The notes under the pieces were generated by a model, which was given only the letters and a program-made list of their open reading frames with translations, ran no database searches and had not been told where the DNA came from. Positions 15,610 through 25,277 of a stretch of 64,000 nucleotides of DNA are shown here, piece after piece. The translations under genes were made by a program, and so were the position numbers. Position 1 is the stretch's first letter. Every line of letters begins with the position of its first letter. Origin of the DNA: Opitutaceae bacterium (lineage in GTDB: Bacteria; Verrucomicrobiota; Verrucomicrobiia; Opitutales; Opitutaceae); assembly GCA_030648295.1 (NCBI GenBank), contig JAUSID010000140.1, positions 62,001 to 126,000 of the forward strand, written 5' to 3'.

Positions 15610-18600
15610 ATTACCCCCCATTCCTCCGCCGTGTCCTCGCGGTGGCAGCCAGCCTGATTGCGCTCGGGTGCGCTCACGCCATGGAAACTCCCGTCGCTGG
15701 CACGATCGAAGGCCGCGTGTTCAATCCCGCGACGGGCGAGTATCTCGAGAACGTTCGCATCACCATCGAGGGAACGGCTCTCGAGACCTTCACTGATGCC
15801 GGTGGACAATACCGGCTGACGAACATCAGGCCGGGTGTCACACCGGTGAAGGCGTTTCGAACCGGTGCGGCCGCGCAGAGCCACGTCGTGACCGTTGCGG
15901 CGGGGCAAATCGTGACGCAGGACTTCAATCTCGGTGGGAGCGAGACCAGGCCCGCCGCCGACGCGGCGATCACGCTCGACAAGTTTGTGGTCGGCGCCTC
16001 GAAGGAAATGGATGGTGCGGCCATTGCGATCAACACGCAACGGTTCGCGCCCAACGCCGTGAACGTCGTCGCCGCGGACGAGTTCGGCACGGTGACGAGC
16101 GGCGGAGCGGGTGAGGTGTTGAAGTCGCTGCCGGGCATTGCGGCCGATCTCGGCGGACGCGGCGAGCCGCACACCATGTCGCTGAATGGGGTGCCATCGG
16201 GCAATGTTCCGATCACGATTGCCGGCTTCAACCTGGCGCAGTCCGGCAGCACGGCGCGGCAGGTGGGCCTGCACCAGATTACGATCGACACCTTCTCGCG
16301 GATCGAGGTCGCCCACACGCCGACGCCGGAGACCACCGGCTCGGCGCTGGCCGGGTCGATCAACATGGTGCCACGAAGCGCGTTCGAGCGCGCGCGGCCG
16401 ATCACCAATTTCAGCACCGCGCTCGTGATGCGCGACGACGAGCGCAGCCTGCACAAGACGCCGGGGCCCGGCCGTTCGCCGACGAACAAGATTTCCCATC
16501 CGTTCGACTTCTCCGCCATCGTGCCGGTCAACGATCGGTTCGGATTCACGGTGTCGGCGAGCACGTTTCCCGTCTACACCAACGTCGACTTCATGCAGAA
16601 CACGTGGCGGGGCGCCGGCGCCGCCACGAACGGCAATGCGCTGCCGGACACCACGCCGGATCGGCCTTATCTCACGGACTATGCCGTCCGCGATGGGACC
16701 AGCTGGTCGCGTCGCACGGTGTTCGCCACGACGATGGACTACCGGCTGGGCCGCAACGACCGGCTGTCGTTGTCATTTCAATACGGGCTGTATTTCGACG
16801 AGGTGAACAATCGCACGCTGACGTTCTTCGTGAACCGGGTCGCGCCGGGCAATTTCACCCCGACGTCGACCCACGGCGTGGCGGGAGCGGGGGAGATTCG
16901 CCACACCAACAATGCGCTGAAGTGGGATGACACGCTGTACATGCCGACGCTGACCTACCGGCATGACGGCCCGATCTGGAAGGCCGAGATTGGCGCCGGC
17001 CTTTCGCGGTCGACGCGCAACCGGCTCGATTTGTTGAATGGGCACTTCATGAACGTGCAGTCGCGGCGGCAAAACGTGACCGTTTCATTCGATGACATCT
17101 TCTACCTTCGGCCGGGCGCGATCACGGTGACCGACGGCGCGACCGGTGCACCGATCGACCCATATCGGCTCGACAATTACTTCCTTAATACCGCGACCAG
17201 CGGCCATCTCGAGACCGTGAACGTGGAGCGCAGCGCGTTTGCCAACCTGCGGCGCGATTTGCGGTGGCTTGTCCCGATCACGGTCAAGGCCGGACTGGAC
17301 GTCCGCCAGTCGATGCGTGACGTGCGGCAGGAAGGGCCGACCTGGACGTTCGTGGGAGCGGACGGCCGCAGCACGGCGGCCAATATCGCCGGCAGCGATG
17401 ATGGCGCCGCGGTGATTCTCGATGAGAGCTTTTCGCAGCGGACTCCAGCGTTTGGGTTCCCGCGCATCGACTGGATGAGCAACGAGCAGCTCTTCGACTT
17501 GTCGAGCCGGAGTCCGGGATATTTCACCGTCAACGAGGTCACGCGCTACACGCAGCGCGTGGTGCAATCGAAGCACTCGGAGGAGCTCATCTCGTCCGCC
17601 TACGCGCGCGGCGACGTGCAGCTCCTGAACGGACGGCTTCGGTTTGTCGGCGGCGTCCGCGCCGAGCAGACCAACGTTTCCGGCGAAGGCCAGCTCATCG
17701 ACCCGACGCGGAATTTTCAGCGCGATTCCGCCGGTCGCGTGATGCTGGGCGGCAACGGGCAGCCGCTGCCGATCACGACGGATGCATTGCGTTCGGTGCA
17801 ATTGACCAACGTCGATCGCGGGCTGCGCGCCAGGAAGGAATATCTGCGGTTTTTTCCCAGCCTCAACGGGAGCTACAACATCCGCGAAAACCTGATCGCC
17901 CGCGCGGGTTATTACTGGTCGGTCGGCCGGCCGAACTTCAATCAGTATGCCGGCAGCCTCACGCTGCCGAATACCGAAAATCCGCCCGGCCCCGGCAACC
18001 GCATTTCGGTAAACAACGCGGGGATCAAGGCGTGGAGTGCGCGCACCACCAAGGTGACGCTGGAATATTACTTCGAACGGGCCGGGCTGTTTTCCGTCAG
18101 CGCGTTTCGGCGCGATTTCGAAAACTTTTTTGCCACGTCGGTGTTTGGCGTCACGCCGGAGTTCCTGGGACTCTACGGCCTGGACCCGGGGATCTACGGT
18201 GAATACGACGTATCGACCCAGACGAATCTGCCGAGCCCGGTGCGGATGTCGGGCGTGGACTTCAACTACAAGCAGGCGCTGACGTTTCTGCCGGGGTGGG
18301 GGCGCGGTTTGCAGGTGTTCGCGAATGCCACCGCGCAGCGTGCGACGGGCGACGAATCGAACAGCTTGTCCGGCTACACGCCGCGCACGGCGAACTGGGG
18401 CGTCAGCTTTTCGCGCTCAAAGTACAATCTGCGGGCGAAATGGAATTTTCGCGGCCGACAGCGGCGCGGATTGGTCGCGGCGGTGCGCAGCATCGAGCCT
18501 GGCACGTACAACTGGGGCGCAGAGCGGCGGCTCCTCGATGTCAGCGGCGAGTATTTTGTGCGGAAGAACATCGCGCTGTTTTTCAACCTCAACAATGTGA

Positions 18601-18716
18601 AGGATGCACCGGCCGACATCGAGATTGCCGGTCCCAGCACGCCGTCGCACGCGCAGCTCTCACAGCGCTCGCGCTACGGCTCGCTGTGGACCTTTGGGAT
18701 CAAAGGATCGTTTTAA
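15606..18716 (+). CDS. TonB-dependent receptor with CarboxypepD_reg-like domain
   Basis: 1036 residues. The signal peptide (FLRRVLAVAASLIALGCAHA) leads into a carboxypeptidase-regulatory-like beta-sandwich at about 30-110 (GTIEGRVFNPATGEYLENVR, then LTNIRPGVTPVKAF). The plug at about 125-260 begins ITLDKFVVGASKEMDG and includes VLKSLPGIAADLGG and DTFSRIEVAHTPTPE. A long barrel ends in the classic C-terminal aromatic (GIKGSF). There is no STN domain, so no FecR-type signalling is expected. Such receptors import oligosaccharides or other large ligands with TonB energy. No enzyme gene is cotranscribed; the divergent DUF1080 gene is the nearest functional partner. Confidence 0.92.
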   Translation: MNYPPFLRRVLAVAASLIALGCAHAMETPVAGTIEGRVFNPATGEYLENVRITIEGTALETFTDAGGQYRLTNIRPGVTPVKAFRTGAAAQSHVVTVAAGQIVTQDFNLGGSETRPAADAAITLDKFVVGASKEMDGAAIAINTQRFAPNAVNVVAADEFGTVTSGGAGEVLKSLPGIAADLGGRGEPHTMSLNGVPSGNVPITIAGFNLAQSGSTARQVGLHQITIDTFSRIEVAHTPTPETTGSALAGSINMVPRSAFERARPITNFSTALVMRDDERSLHKTPGPGRSPTNKISHPFDFSAIVPVNDRFGFTVSASTFPVYTNVDFMQNTWRGAGAATNGNALPDTTPDRPYLTDYAVRDGTSWSRRTVFATTMDYRLGRNDRLSLSFQYGLYFDEVNNRTLTFFVNRVAPGNFTPTSTHGVAGAGEIRHTNNALKWDDTLYMPTLTYRHDGPIWKAEIGAGLSRSTRNRLDLLNGHFMNVQSRRQNVTVSFDDIFYLRPGAITVTDGATGAPIDPYRLDNYFLNTATSGHLETVNVERSAFANLRRDLRWLVPITVKAGLDVRQSMRDVRQEGPTWTFVGADGRSTAANIAGSDDGAAVILDESFSQRTPAFGFPRIDWMSNEQLFDLSSRSPGYFTVNEVTRYTQRVVQSKHSEELISSAYARGDVQLLNGRLRFVGGVRAEQTNVSGEGQLIDPTRNFQRDSAGRVMLGGNGQPLPITTDALRSVQLTNVDRGLRARKEYLRFFPSLNGSYNIRENLIARAGYYWSVGRPNFNQYAGSLTLPNTENPPGPGNRISVNNAGIKAWSARTTKVTLEYYFERAGLFSVSAFRRDFENFFATSVFGVTPEFLGLYGLDPGIYGEYDVSTQTNLPSPVRMSGVDFNYKQALTFLPGWGRGLQVFANATAQRATGDESNSLSGYTPRTANWGVSFSRSKYNLRAKWNFRGRQRRGLVAAVRSIEPGTYNWGAERRLLDVSGEYFVRKNIALFFNLNNVKDAPADIEIAGPSTPSHAQLSQRSRYGSLWTFGIKGSF

Positions 18717-18743
18717 GGGTTTGACCGGCTCGATCGAGCCGAC

Positions 18744-18914
18744 CCTGGGAGCGCGGGCGTCTCGCCCGCAACCGATCGGCACGCCTTGCTGGTCCAACTT
18801 TCCGCGCCACGCGAACGTCACGTAATACGTGACATTCCCTCGGGGGAACGTGTCCTCAAGAAGTCACGTGCATGTTGACGTAAAACTTGCGGGCGAGACG
18901 CCCGCGCTCCCAGG
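18744..18914. repeat. REP-like arms flanking a central 17-bp palindrome
   Basis: The outer arms CCTGGGAGCGCGGGCGTCTC (18744) and GAGACGCCCGCGCTCCCAGG (ending 18914) are exact complements of each other. They are the same family as 14347-14449. Between them, at 18817-18833, is the near-perfect palindrome GTCACGTAATACGTGAC. The element separates the 3' ends of the convergent TBDR and PPC genes. Confidence 0.8.
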
Positions 18915-18942
18915 GAAGCCGGCTTGGCGTTCGCCAAGTGGA

Positions 18943-21249
18943 TCACTGCGCGGTTTCCAACTCGGCCACCTTCGTGTCGTAGAAGCTGTCGGCCAGCAGG
19001 CCTTCTTCGTAGAGGAACTTCAGCTGCCTCATCCGGCCGGTGATCTGTTGCTTGGTGAACTTCGGTTTCGCTACGGCCGCCCCGCTCGTCGGGCCGGTAC
19101 CGGCCGCAGCGGGTGCCGCGGCCTCGGCCGCCACCGTTCTAATCGTAGCCGCCAGCGGCGCTCTCACCGGCACAACGCGTTTCGGCACCGGCTGGTAATT
19201 CCGATCATAAACCAGCAGGGCGAGATCGTTGGCCGGAGCCAGGTGACGCCAGAGAAACGCCTGCATCCGATCCTCGGCGGCGACGGCTTCACGAACGATC
19301 TCCTCGTCACCAACCTTGGTGCTGCCGACAATTGAAAGCCGCACCGGTCCCTCCGTCGGGGTGGAACCCGCCTTGATGGCGAAGCGCGTCGTCATCTGCG
19401 CGCCGGTCAGCGTGATGGGGGTGGCCGTCACGCCCGCGGGCGGATTCTTCAACATGACCTTGATCGGTCCGGCGAAGCCGTCCTTGCGCACCGCATACAG
19501 CGTGACGCCGCTGCTGGAGTTCGTCGCGAAGCTGACGCTGGACGGCACCACGCGCAGCTCGAAGTCCGGTTGCGGCGCACTGACGCGCAACCGGTAGCCA
19601 TATTCGGCGCCGCCCTTGCGCGCGGTGTCACCGATGTGCACGTGGTAGATTCCGTCCGCCGGCAGCTTGAGCAGGAGATACGAATCGGCGTGATGGGTGT
19701 TCAGCGCCGACATCGCGTCCTCGCGATCATCGTTGAACGCGATCAACTTGCCGGCGGCGTTCGTGATTTTGATCACGGCATCGAGCGGTGAATCGAGCCG
19801 GCGGGCCTGCACCTCGACCACCACCCGGTCGTTCGCCTGGCCGCTGAATTGAAAGACATCCCAGTCATCGGGCGTCCCAATCCGGCCGTTGACGACGACG
19901 GGCAGCGCAATCTTTTGCGCGGTCGCCTCGGCGTTGTTCGACTCGCGATCGAATGCGTCGGGCAGCCGGTCGAGCACGAACGGCACGGGGTTCGACCGGT
20001 ACCCGAGCCGATACGCGGCGAGCGATTGCGCTCCAGGCGCGCTGCCGCGCGGTGCGGACAGATCCGCATCCTGCACGTTCAAGCCGTTCATGCTCGGGGG
20101 CAGCGCCACGCCGGCCTGGCCGCCGAGCGGGAAGATACTCGTCACAAACGGCATGTCGCCGACCGTGATCCGGTAAACGAAATCCTCGCGGCCGCGATAC
20201 AGGCTGTCGTGAATCTCGAACACGTATTCACCATCCTGCGGGATGTCGTAAAGAATCACCGGATCCGGTTGGAAGCGGTAGTCGTCGGCGTAGGCGAGCT
20301 CCCTGCCCTGGGCGTCATAGAGCGCGAGCACGGGTTGAAACCAGCCCGGCACGGCGTCCGCGATATACGGAATCAACTGCCGCGCCTGGGTGGAGATGAC
20401 GAGCCGCTGGCCCTTGCTGGCCTGCAACCGGTAGCGGTTCACCTCGCCGGAGGCGATCTGGCCGTTGACCGTGCAAGGAATGCTGATACGCCGCTCCGCT
20501 TCGCCGGCCGGCCGCTGCCGGAGCGCGGTCGCCTCCTTGCCCAGCACCTGGATGGTGGCGGTGAGCATCGGATCGCGCGCGTATTCCAGGAACTGGCCTA
20601 CCTGGAAGGCGAGGGGGTTTGAAACCCCGCGTGGGGTGACCAGCCGCAGCTCCCGCTGGCCGAGCTCGGCCTCGGGCGAAATGGTCACCTCGACGATGGC
20701 GATGCTGGAGATCGAGGCGCAGGCCGGGTTTTGTACCCACTCGCGTAGCCGTTTCTCAATTCGTGGGACCAGGGCCGGCCCGGGAGCGTTGCCGGCTGAA
20801 CCGGCCATCATCGCCCCTTCCGCCATCGTCGCCGAAGTCGATCGCGACGATGCGGCGGCCTGCTTCAATCCCTTCAACTGTTCGCGCAGCAGTTGTATTT
20901 CCTGGTTGTTCAGCCGCCGAAAATAATCGACGACGCGCGCGGAGACGCCGGAACCCGAGACCAGGACGGCGTTGACCTCGTCGAGGTCCTGGCCGCCGAG
21001 CTTGATCTGGAACGTCATGCCCAGCTGCCCGCCGGCGGGATAAGTGTAACCGATGTAGGGCCGCCGCTGTGCCCACGCGGCCGGCGCAAGAGCGACCAAC
21101 CCGGCGAGTACAGCCAGCAGCCGGAAAATTTCAGCGGCCGGTGCCTCGCGATGCGAGCGGTGCGGGTTAAAGCGTCGCGCTACCCGCCGCGCGGCGTTCG
21201 CGATGCGCGAGGTGCTCGACACCGGATAAACGTTTCGCGCGGCGTTCAT
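18943..21249 (-). CDS. Secreted PPC-domain protein of the DUF1501/DUF1549 operon
   Basis: The ATG at 21249 shares its A with the stop codon of the DUF1501 gene (TGATG), giving 768 residues. A signal sequence ends near residue 60 (LLAVLAGLVALAPAAWAQRR). It is followed by YIGYTYPAGGQLGMTFQIKL and GGQDLDEVNAVLVSGSG, an Ig/TIG-like opening that recurs in PVC secreted proteins. At least one bacterial pre-peptidase C-terminal (PPC) beta-sandwich is visible near residues 480-600 (SNNAEATAQKIALPVVVNGR, DDWDVFQFSGQANDRVVVEV, DGIYHVHIGDT). The C-terminal tail KFTKQQITGRMRQLKFLYEE is helical. No protease or glycosidase active site is seen. The role is unknown but tied to its two operon partners. Confidence 0.8.
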   Translation of the reverse strand: MNAARNVYPVSSTSRIANAARRVARRFNPHRSHREAPAAEIFRLLAVLAGLVALAPAAWAQRRPYIGYTYPAGGQLGMTFQIKLGGQDLDEVNAVLVSGSGVSARVVDYFRRLNNQEIQLLREQLKGLKQAAASSRSTSATMAEGAMMAGSAGNAPGPALVPRIEKRLREWVQNPACASISSIAIVEVTISPEAELGQRELRLVTPRGVSNPLAFQVGQFLEYARDPMLTATIQVLGKEATALRQRPAGEAERRISIPCTVNGQIASGEVNRYRLQASKGQRLVISTQARQLIPYIADAVPGWFQPVLALYDAQGRELAYADDYRFQPDPVILYDIPQDGEYVFEIHDSLYRGREDFVYRITVGDMPFVTSIFPLGGQAGVALPPSMNGLNVQDADLSAPRGSAPGAQSLAAYRLGYRSNPVPFVLDRLPDAFDRESNNAEATAQKIALPVVVNGRIGTPDDWDVFQFSGQANDRVVVEVQARRLDSPLDAVIKITNAAGKLIAFNDDREDAMSALNTHHADSYLLLKLPADGIYHVHIGDTARKGGAEYGYRLRVSAPQPDFELRVVPSSVSFATNSSSGVTLYAVRKDGFAGPIKVMLKNPPAGVTATPITLTGAQMTTRFAIKAGSTPTEGPVRLSIVGSTKVGDEEIVREAVAAEDRMQAFLWRHLAPANDLALLVYDRNYQPVPKRVVPVRAPLAATIRTVAAEAAAPAAAGTGPTSGAAVAKPKFTKQQITGRMRQLKFLYEEGLLADSFYDTKVAELETAQ

Positions 21250-22643
21250 CACATGATCTCGGTGAGCAGCCCGCCGGACTTTACCTTCTCCCCGCTCGCG
21301 GGCAGCACGCGCGCCTCCGTGCCCATCGGATGCGGCAGCTTGGCGCTGGCGTCGATCCCACCGAGCGCATAAATGCTCCCGAGCAGGTCCGGCGGATACA
21401 CCGGCCGATCCTTCACTTCTTCCGCGCGCTTGTCCGAGGCACCCACGATGTGGCCGCCCTTGAACCCGCCGCCGGCGACAAGCGACGTGAAGACGTTGCC
21501 GTAATGGTTGCGGCCGCCATTCCACGGCGGCTGCCAGTCGACTTTCGGTCCGCGGCCAAACTCGCCGCAGCACCACACGATGGTGCTCTCGAGCAAACCG
21601 TGGTCCTGCAGATCCTGGAGCAGCATCGCGAGGCCCTGGTCCAACTGCGGACATTGCCGGCGCATCGTGGCGAAGTGATTGCTGTGCGTGTCCCAGCCGC
21701 CGGGATAGTTGATCACGATGTAGGGCACGCCGGCCTCGACCAGCCTCCGCGCCGCGAGGCAATCCTGCCCGAACGTATGGCGGCCATAGCGGTCGCGCAG
21801 CGCCGGTTTCTCCTTCGAAAGATCGAACACCTCCTTGCCCTCGCCGAGGATCAGCTCGTACGCCTGCTTCTTCGCCTCCTCCGATGCGACCACCCGCGGA
21901 TTCGCCGCCATCGCGTTGCCCATCGTGTTCATGTTTTCGAGCAATTTCCGCCGCGCCTTCTGCCGCGCATCGGTGATGCCGCGCGAGACGACACCCTCCA
22001 CCTCGAACCGCGGGGCGTTCGGATCCCCACCCGTGGCGAACGGCTTCAACCGCGGCCCGAGAAAACCCTCCTCGGAGAATCGTCCCTGCGGCTGCGTGAG
22101 CACCACGTACGGAGGGATCAGTCCCTTGTAGGTCGGGCTCTTGAACAGCGCGAAGACCGCGCCGACACTCGGATACGCCAGCCGCTCACCCGGCGCGTGC
22201 GCCGTCTGCATCAGGTACGCCGCCGTCTCATGACCGTTGTTGCGGTGGGTCATGCTCCGAATCAGCGCGTACTTGTCCGCCTGCTTGGCCAGGTTCGGAA
22301 ACAGCTCGCCAATCTGGATGCCGTCGACGTTGGTCGGGATCGCCTTGGCAAATTCGCCCATGTACTCGTAGCCCGAGTCCGGCTTCGGATCCCACGTGTC
22401 GTTGTGCGACATTCCGCCCCAGAGGAAGATCTGGATGACGGACCTGGCGCGCGGCTTGATCGCCGGAGTCGACCCGGGTTTGGCCGCGGGTGCCGCGGCC
22501 GCCGCGGCCGCCGCCGGACGTTCGGCGAGCAACATTCCCGCCGTGCTGAACAGGCCGACGCGCAGCGCGTCGCGCCGGGTCATCGGCAGGCTGAGGCTCA
22601 TGCCCAGGGGGTGCGCGGCGGTTCGCGGTAGATTCGGGTTCAT
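21249..22643 (-). CDS. DUF1501 protein (alkaline-phosphatase/sulfatase-like fold), Tat-exported
   Basis: 464 residues. The start MNPNLPRTAAHPLGMSLSLP is followed by a Tat-type motif (MTRRDALRVGLFSTAGMLLA). DUF1501 hallmarks are present: SVIQIFLWGGMSHNDTWDPK, NLAKQADKYALIRSMTHRNN, GRHTFGQDCLAARRLVEAGV, VINYPGGWDTHSNHFATMRR and ESTIVWCCGEFGRGPKV. The family shares the fold of sulfatases and phosphatases but lacks their catalytic Cys/Ser signature; its activity is unestablished. It is coupled by a one-base overlap to the PPC gene and lies 24 bases after the DUF1549/1553 gene, the standard PVC arrangement. Confidence 0.9.
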   Translation of the reverse strand: MNPNLPRTAAHPLGMSLSLPMTRRDALRVGLFSTAGMLLAERPAAAAAAAAPAAKPGSTPAIKPRARSVIQIFLWGGMSHNDTWDPKPDSGYEYMGEFAKAIPTNVDGIQIGELFPNLAKQADKYALIRSMTHRNNGHETAAYLMQTAHAPGERLAYPSVGAVFALFKSPTYKGLIPPYVVLTQPQGRFSEEGFLGPRLKPFATGGDPNAPRFEVEGVVSRGITDARQKARRKLLENMNTMGNAMAANPRVVASEEAKKQAYELILGEGKEVFDLSKEKPALRDRYGRHTFGQDCLAARRLVEAGVPYIVINYPGGWDTHSNHFATMRRQCPQLDQGLAMLLQDLQDHGLLESTIVWCCGEFGRGPKVDWQPPWNGGRNHYGNVFTSLVAGGGFKGGHIVGASDKRAEEVKDRPVYPPDLLGSIYALGGIDASAKLPHPMGTEARVLPASGEKVKSGGLLTEIM

Positions 22644-22667
22644 CGGTGGCCTCCTCGGCTCGTAGGG

Positions 22668-24461
22668 TTAATGGCGATACAGAAATTCCGTGCTGTTGAG
22701 CAGCGACCACGTGAGGTCGATCCAGTCCTCGCGCTTTTTCGTCGCGGACATCTTCGCCGCGGCCGGGTTTACCTTCGCGACCTTGCCGGTTTTGGCGTTG
22801 GCCGGCGAAGTGGCCGGCTGCCACTGCGCGTACGCCGCCGCGATCTTCATTTCCTCCGGCGTGGGAAACCGCGAAAGGATCGTGAGGTAAAGTTCGTCCA
22901 TGATCGCCGCCGGCGCGCGGCCCGACTCCAGCAGCGCCTTCAGCTTCGGCCCCTGCTCGAGTTTCCGCTGAACGTGGCTGGAGTTGAGCAGATGCAGCCA
23001 TTGGGCGGGGATCGGCTTGTTGTCGCGCTCGTTCTCCATCCCCGTGGCCCGTGCCGACCGTCCGAACAAGGCGAGGAACGGGCTGGTGATGCTGCCATCC
23101 GCGATCGCGATCGCCGGCATGTTCGCCGGAATGTACGTGAAAGGCTCGGGAATCGGGCTGGTATATAGATCCGACGCACCGGTGATCCGGTTGAGCGCGT
23201 CGATCAACACCTCCGCGTCCAGCCGGCGCAGCGGATAGCTGGCGAAATTCGCCTCCGCTTCGGGCGAGGTGGAGCGCGGCAGCGACGAGAGTTGATAGAC
23301 CTGCGAGTTGAGGATGACGCGGAAGAGGTGCTTGAGATCGTAGTGGGCGGTGACGAGCTCGCGTTCGAGGTAGGCGAGCAACTCCGGATGGCTGGGCGGA
23401 TTGTCGGGCCGGATGTCGTCGGGTTCGTGGATGATCCCACGCCCGAGCAGCCACGACCAAAGGCGGTTGGCGATGTTGCGCGTGAACCACGGATTTTCCG
23501 GTGTAATCAGCCAGTCCGCGAAGACGTCGCGTGGATCGCGATTCGGCGGCAGCTCGATTTTTTTGCCATCGGGAAAAATGGCGGCATTCGACCGCGGCCG
23601 CGTCGCCTTGGGCAGCGCCGGTTGCGCGGTGCTGTTCGCGGCCTGTACGACGGCGGTGATGCCGGGCCGCCCCGGCGCGACGTTCGCCTCGAGGGTGCTT
23701 GCGCCAATCGGATCCCAAAACACATGCTCTTCCTTCCATTCGCTGGTCGGTTTGTAACCGATCTGCGAGAAAAACACGGCCATGCCGGCCTGGCGCTCGG
23801 CGGGCCAGGACTCGGCTCGCGTGCCCATGAACGTCAGCGCCACCGCGGCCGCGATGCCCTCGGGCTGGCGATTCTGGATCGCACGATAAAAGTTCGCCGG
23901 GCCGACGCGGAAATTGCTGCCGCTCGCCGTGAGCAGTTCACGGGCAAAGGCGTCATACGGTTGGTTTGCCGCCAGCGAGGCCCGCACCCAGCGGTGGTAC
24001 GCCTGCGCCGCATTCGGCCACAGGTTGACGGGGAACTCCGCCTTGATCCGCAGGATGTCGCCCCATTTCATCGCCCAGTAATCCGCGAACTCGCCCCGCT
24101 GGAGCAGCCGGTCGATCAGCGCGCGGCGTTTGTTTCGCGCATCCGGATCGCGGATGAACTCGCGCGCCTCCTTCGCCGTCGGCAGCGTGCCGAGCACGTC
24201 GAGATAAGCGCGGCGCACGAACACCGCGTCGGAGCAAAGCACGGGCTTCAGCCCCAGCTCCGCGAGCCGGGCAAACACGAGTTTGTCGATCGCGCTCTCC
24301 GCGACGGGGGACGCAGGACTTTCGAATACATTCGCCCGCGCCGTGGGTGCGGCCGCGGTCCCGGCCGCCGCCACGAGCGACACCAACACGACGCCGGATG
24401 CCAGGATGCGTACCGGCCAGAATCGTAGGGCCCAGCGTTTGGATTGGAGTTGGTGGTGCAA
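22668..24461 (-). CDS. DUF1549/DUF1553 protein (cytochrome-less planctomycetal type)
   Basis: 597 residues with a signal or anchor at the N-terminus (PVRILASGVVLVSLVAAAGT). DUF1549 covers about 50-260: SAIDKLVFARLAELGLKPVL, FVRRAYLDVLGTLPTAKEAR, FADYWAMKWGDILRIKAEFP. DUF1553 covers about 320-570: DWLITPENPWFTRNIANRLW, WLLGRGIIHEPDDIRPDNPP, NSQVYQLSSLPR and FPTPEEMKIAAAY. Many relatives carry an N-terminal PSCyt1 haem domain; here no CxxCH exists anywhere, so any redox role would need a partner. First gene of the three-gene operon; the biochemical function of the family is not established. Confidence 0.9.
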   Translation of the reverse strand: MHHQLQSKRWALRFWPVRILASGVVLVSLVAAAGTAAAPTARANVFESPASPVAESAIDKLVFARLAELGLKPVLCSDAVFVRRAYLDVLGTLPTAKEAREFIRDPDARNKRRALIDRLLQRGEFADYWAMKWGDILRIKAEFPVNLWPNAAQAYHRWVRASLAANQPYDAFARELLTASGSNFRVGPANFYRAIQNRQPEGIAAAVALTFMGTRAESWPAERQAGMAVFFSQIGYKPTSEWKEEHVFWDPIGASTLEANVAPGRPGITAVVQAANSTAQPALPKATRPRSNAAIFPDGKKIELPPNRDPRDVFADWLITPENPWFTRNIANRLWSWLLGRGIIHEPDDIRPDNPPSHPELLAYLERELVTAHYDLKHLFRVILNSQVYQLSSLPRSTSPEAEANFASYPLRRLDAEVLIDALNRITGASDLYTSPIPEPFTYIPANMPAIAIADGSITSPFLALFGRSARATGMENERDNKPIPAQWLHLLNSSHVQRKLEQGPKLKALLESGRAPAAIMDELYLTILSRFPTPEEMKIAAAYAQWQPATSPANAKTGKVAKVNPAAAKMSATKKREDWIDLTWSLLNSTEFLYRH

Positions 24462-24766
24462 GGAATGCGTGCGGATGCGAAACTGAACGGGGGCCGGAGG
24501 ATGGGGCGATCAACGCGAGGAGGCGGCCCGGGTGGGCCCAGCGCGAAGACGGACGGATCGTTCCCCAAATCCCGGTCCGCGTCTGCGCGTTCTTTGACTA
24601 TTCTGCTGTGAAAATTGCGTCCGCTGTCGCGAGCACCTCTCGGGCCCGGCCCGATCGATGCCTCCAACAGCGGAACGTTTGACGTGGAGACGCTCGGAAT
24701 GCGGCACGAGTAACAGCGGATTAGCCTTAACGAAAGAACCACCGCACCCGCGCGCTCGGACCAATT

Positions 24767-24924
24767 CAGTTCAACCGCGAATGGACGCGAATGAACGCGA
24801 ATGGAGCGAGGATCTTGGGGGGCATTGAACAACACTAAACGGTGACCGTAGTCCCGCTTGGGCAATTCTCCCCCTCCGCCTCTGGAATTCGCGTCCATTC
24901 GTGTTCATTCGCGGTTTTCCACTG
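24767..24924. mobile_element. 158-bp MITE-like element, copy A
   Basis: It begins CAGTTCAACCGCGAATGGAC and ends with the inverted counterpart TTCATTCGCGGTTTTCCACT plus G. The imperfect terminal inverted repeats are about 35 bases and bounded by CAGT/ACTG. The interior (CTTGGGGGGCATTGAA, AACGGTGACC, CGCTTGGGC) is recognisably shared with copy B at 37434-37594. No ORF of note. The remaining 24462-25073 interval, upstream of the DUF1549/1553 gene, holds no other feature I recognise beyond its promoter. Confidence 0.75.
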
Positions 24925-25073
24925 GGCTCAGAATGACAGGCTGTTCACCCCGTAAGTGGCGCTCGCGGCCGCACCGCCCTCATGGCCGAAATACCGGCAA
25001 GTAGCTGTTCGCCCACCCTCGGGGTAGCAACAAACCGAAGAATCCTGGCACCGCGCGACGGGTCACACTGCGA

Positions 25074-25274
25074 GTGAACAACACCCGCTACGACACGCTC
25101 ATCAGCTCCATGGACCGCTCGATCGAGCTGTTCTCCGAAATTCGAACCCCGGATGCCGTTAGCGTCGCCGCGTTCGACACGCTCAAGCAGGCTCGCGCGT
25201 TGATTGCGCATGCGCTCGAAAACGAACGCCGTGCCACTTCGCCGGAACGGGCGGTCCTGGCCGCCGGTTTCTGA
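25074..25274 (+). CDS. Small hypothetical protein (66 aa)
   Basis: A GTG-initiated frame with codon choice like that of the neighbouring genes. The product is a soluble, probably helical polypeptide (YDTLISSMDRSIELFSEIRT, SVAAFDTLKQARALIAHALE). No family is recognised and there is no signal peptide. It ends three bases before the 3' end of the convergent phosphoribosyltransferase gene. Start codon and reality are both uncertain. Confidence 0.45.
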   Translation: MNNTRYDTLISSMDRSIELFSEIRTPDAVSVAAFDTLKQARALIAHALENERRATSPERAVLAAGF

Positions 25275-25277
25275 TCG

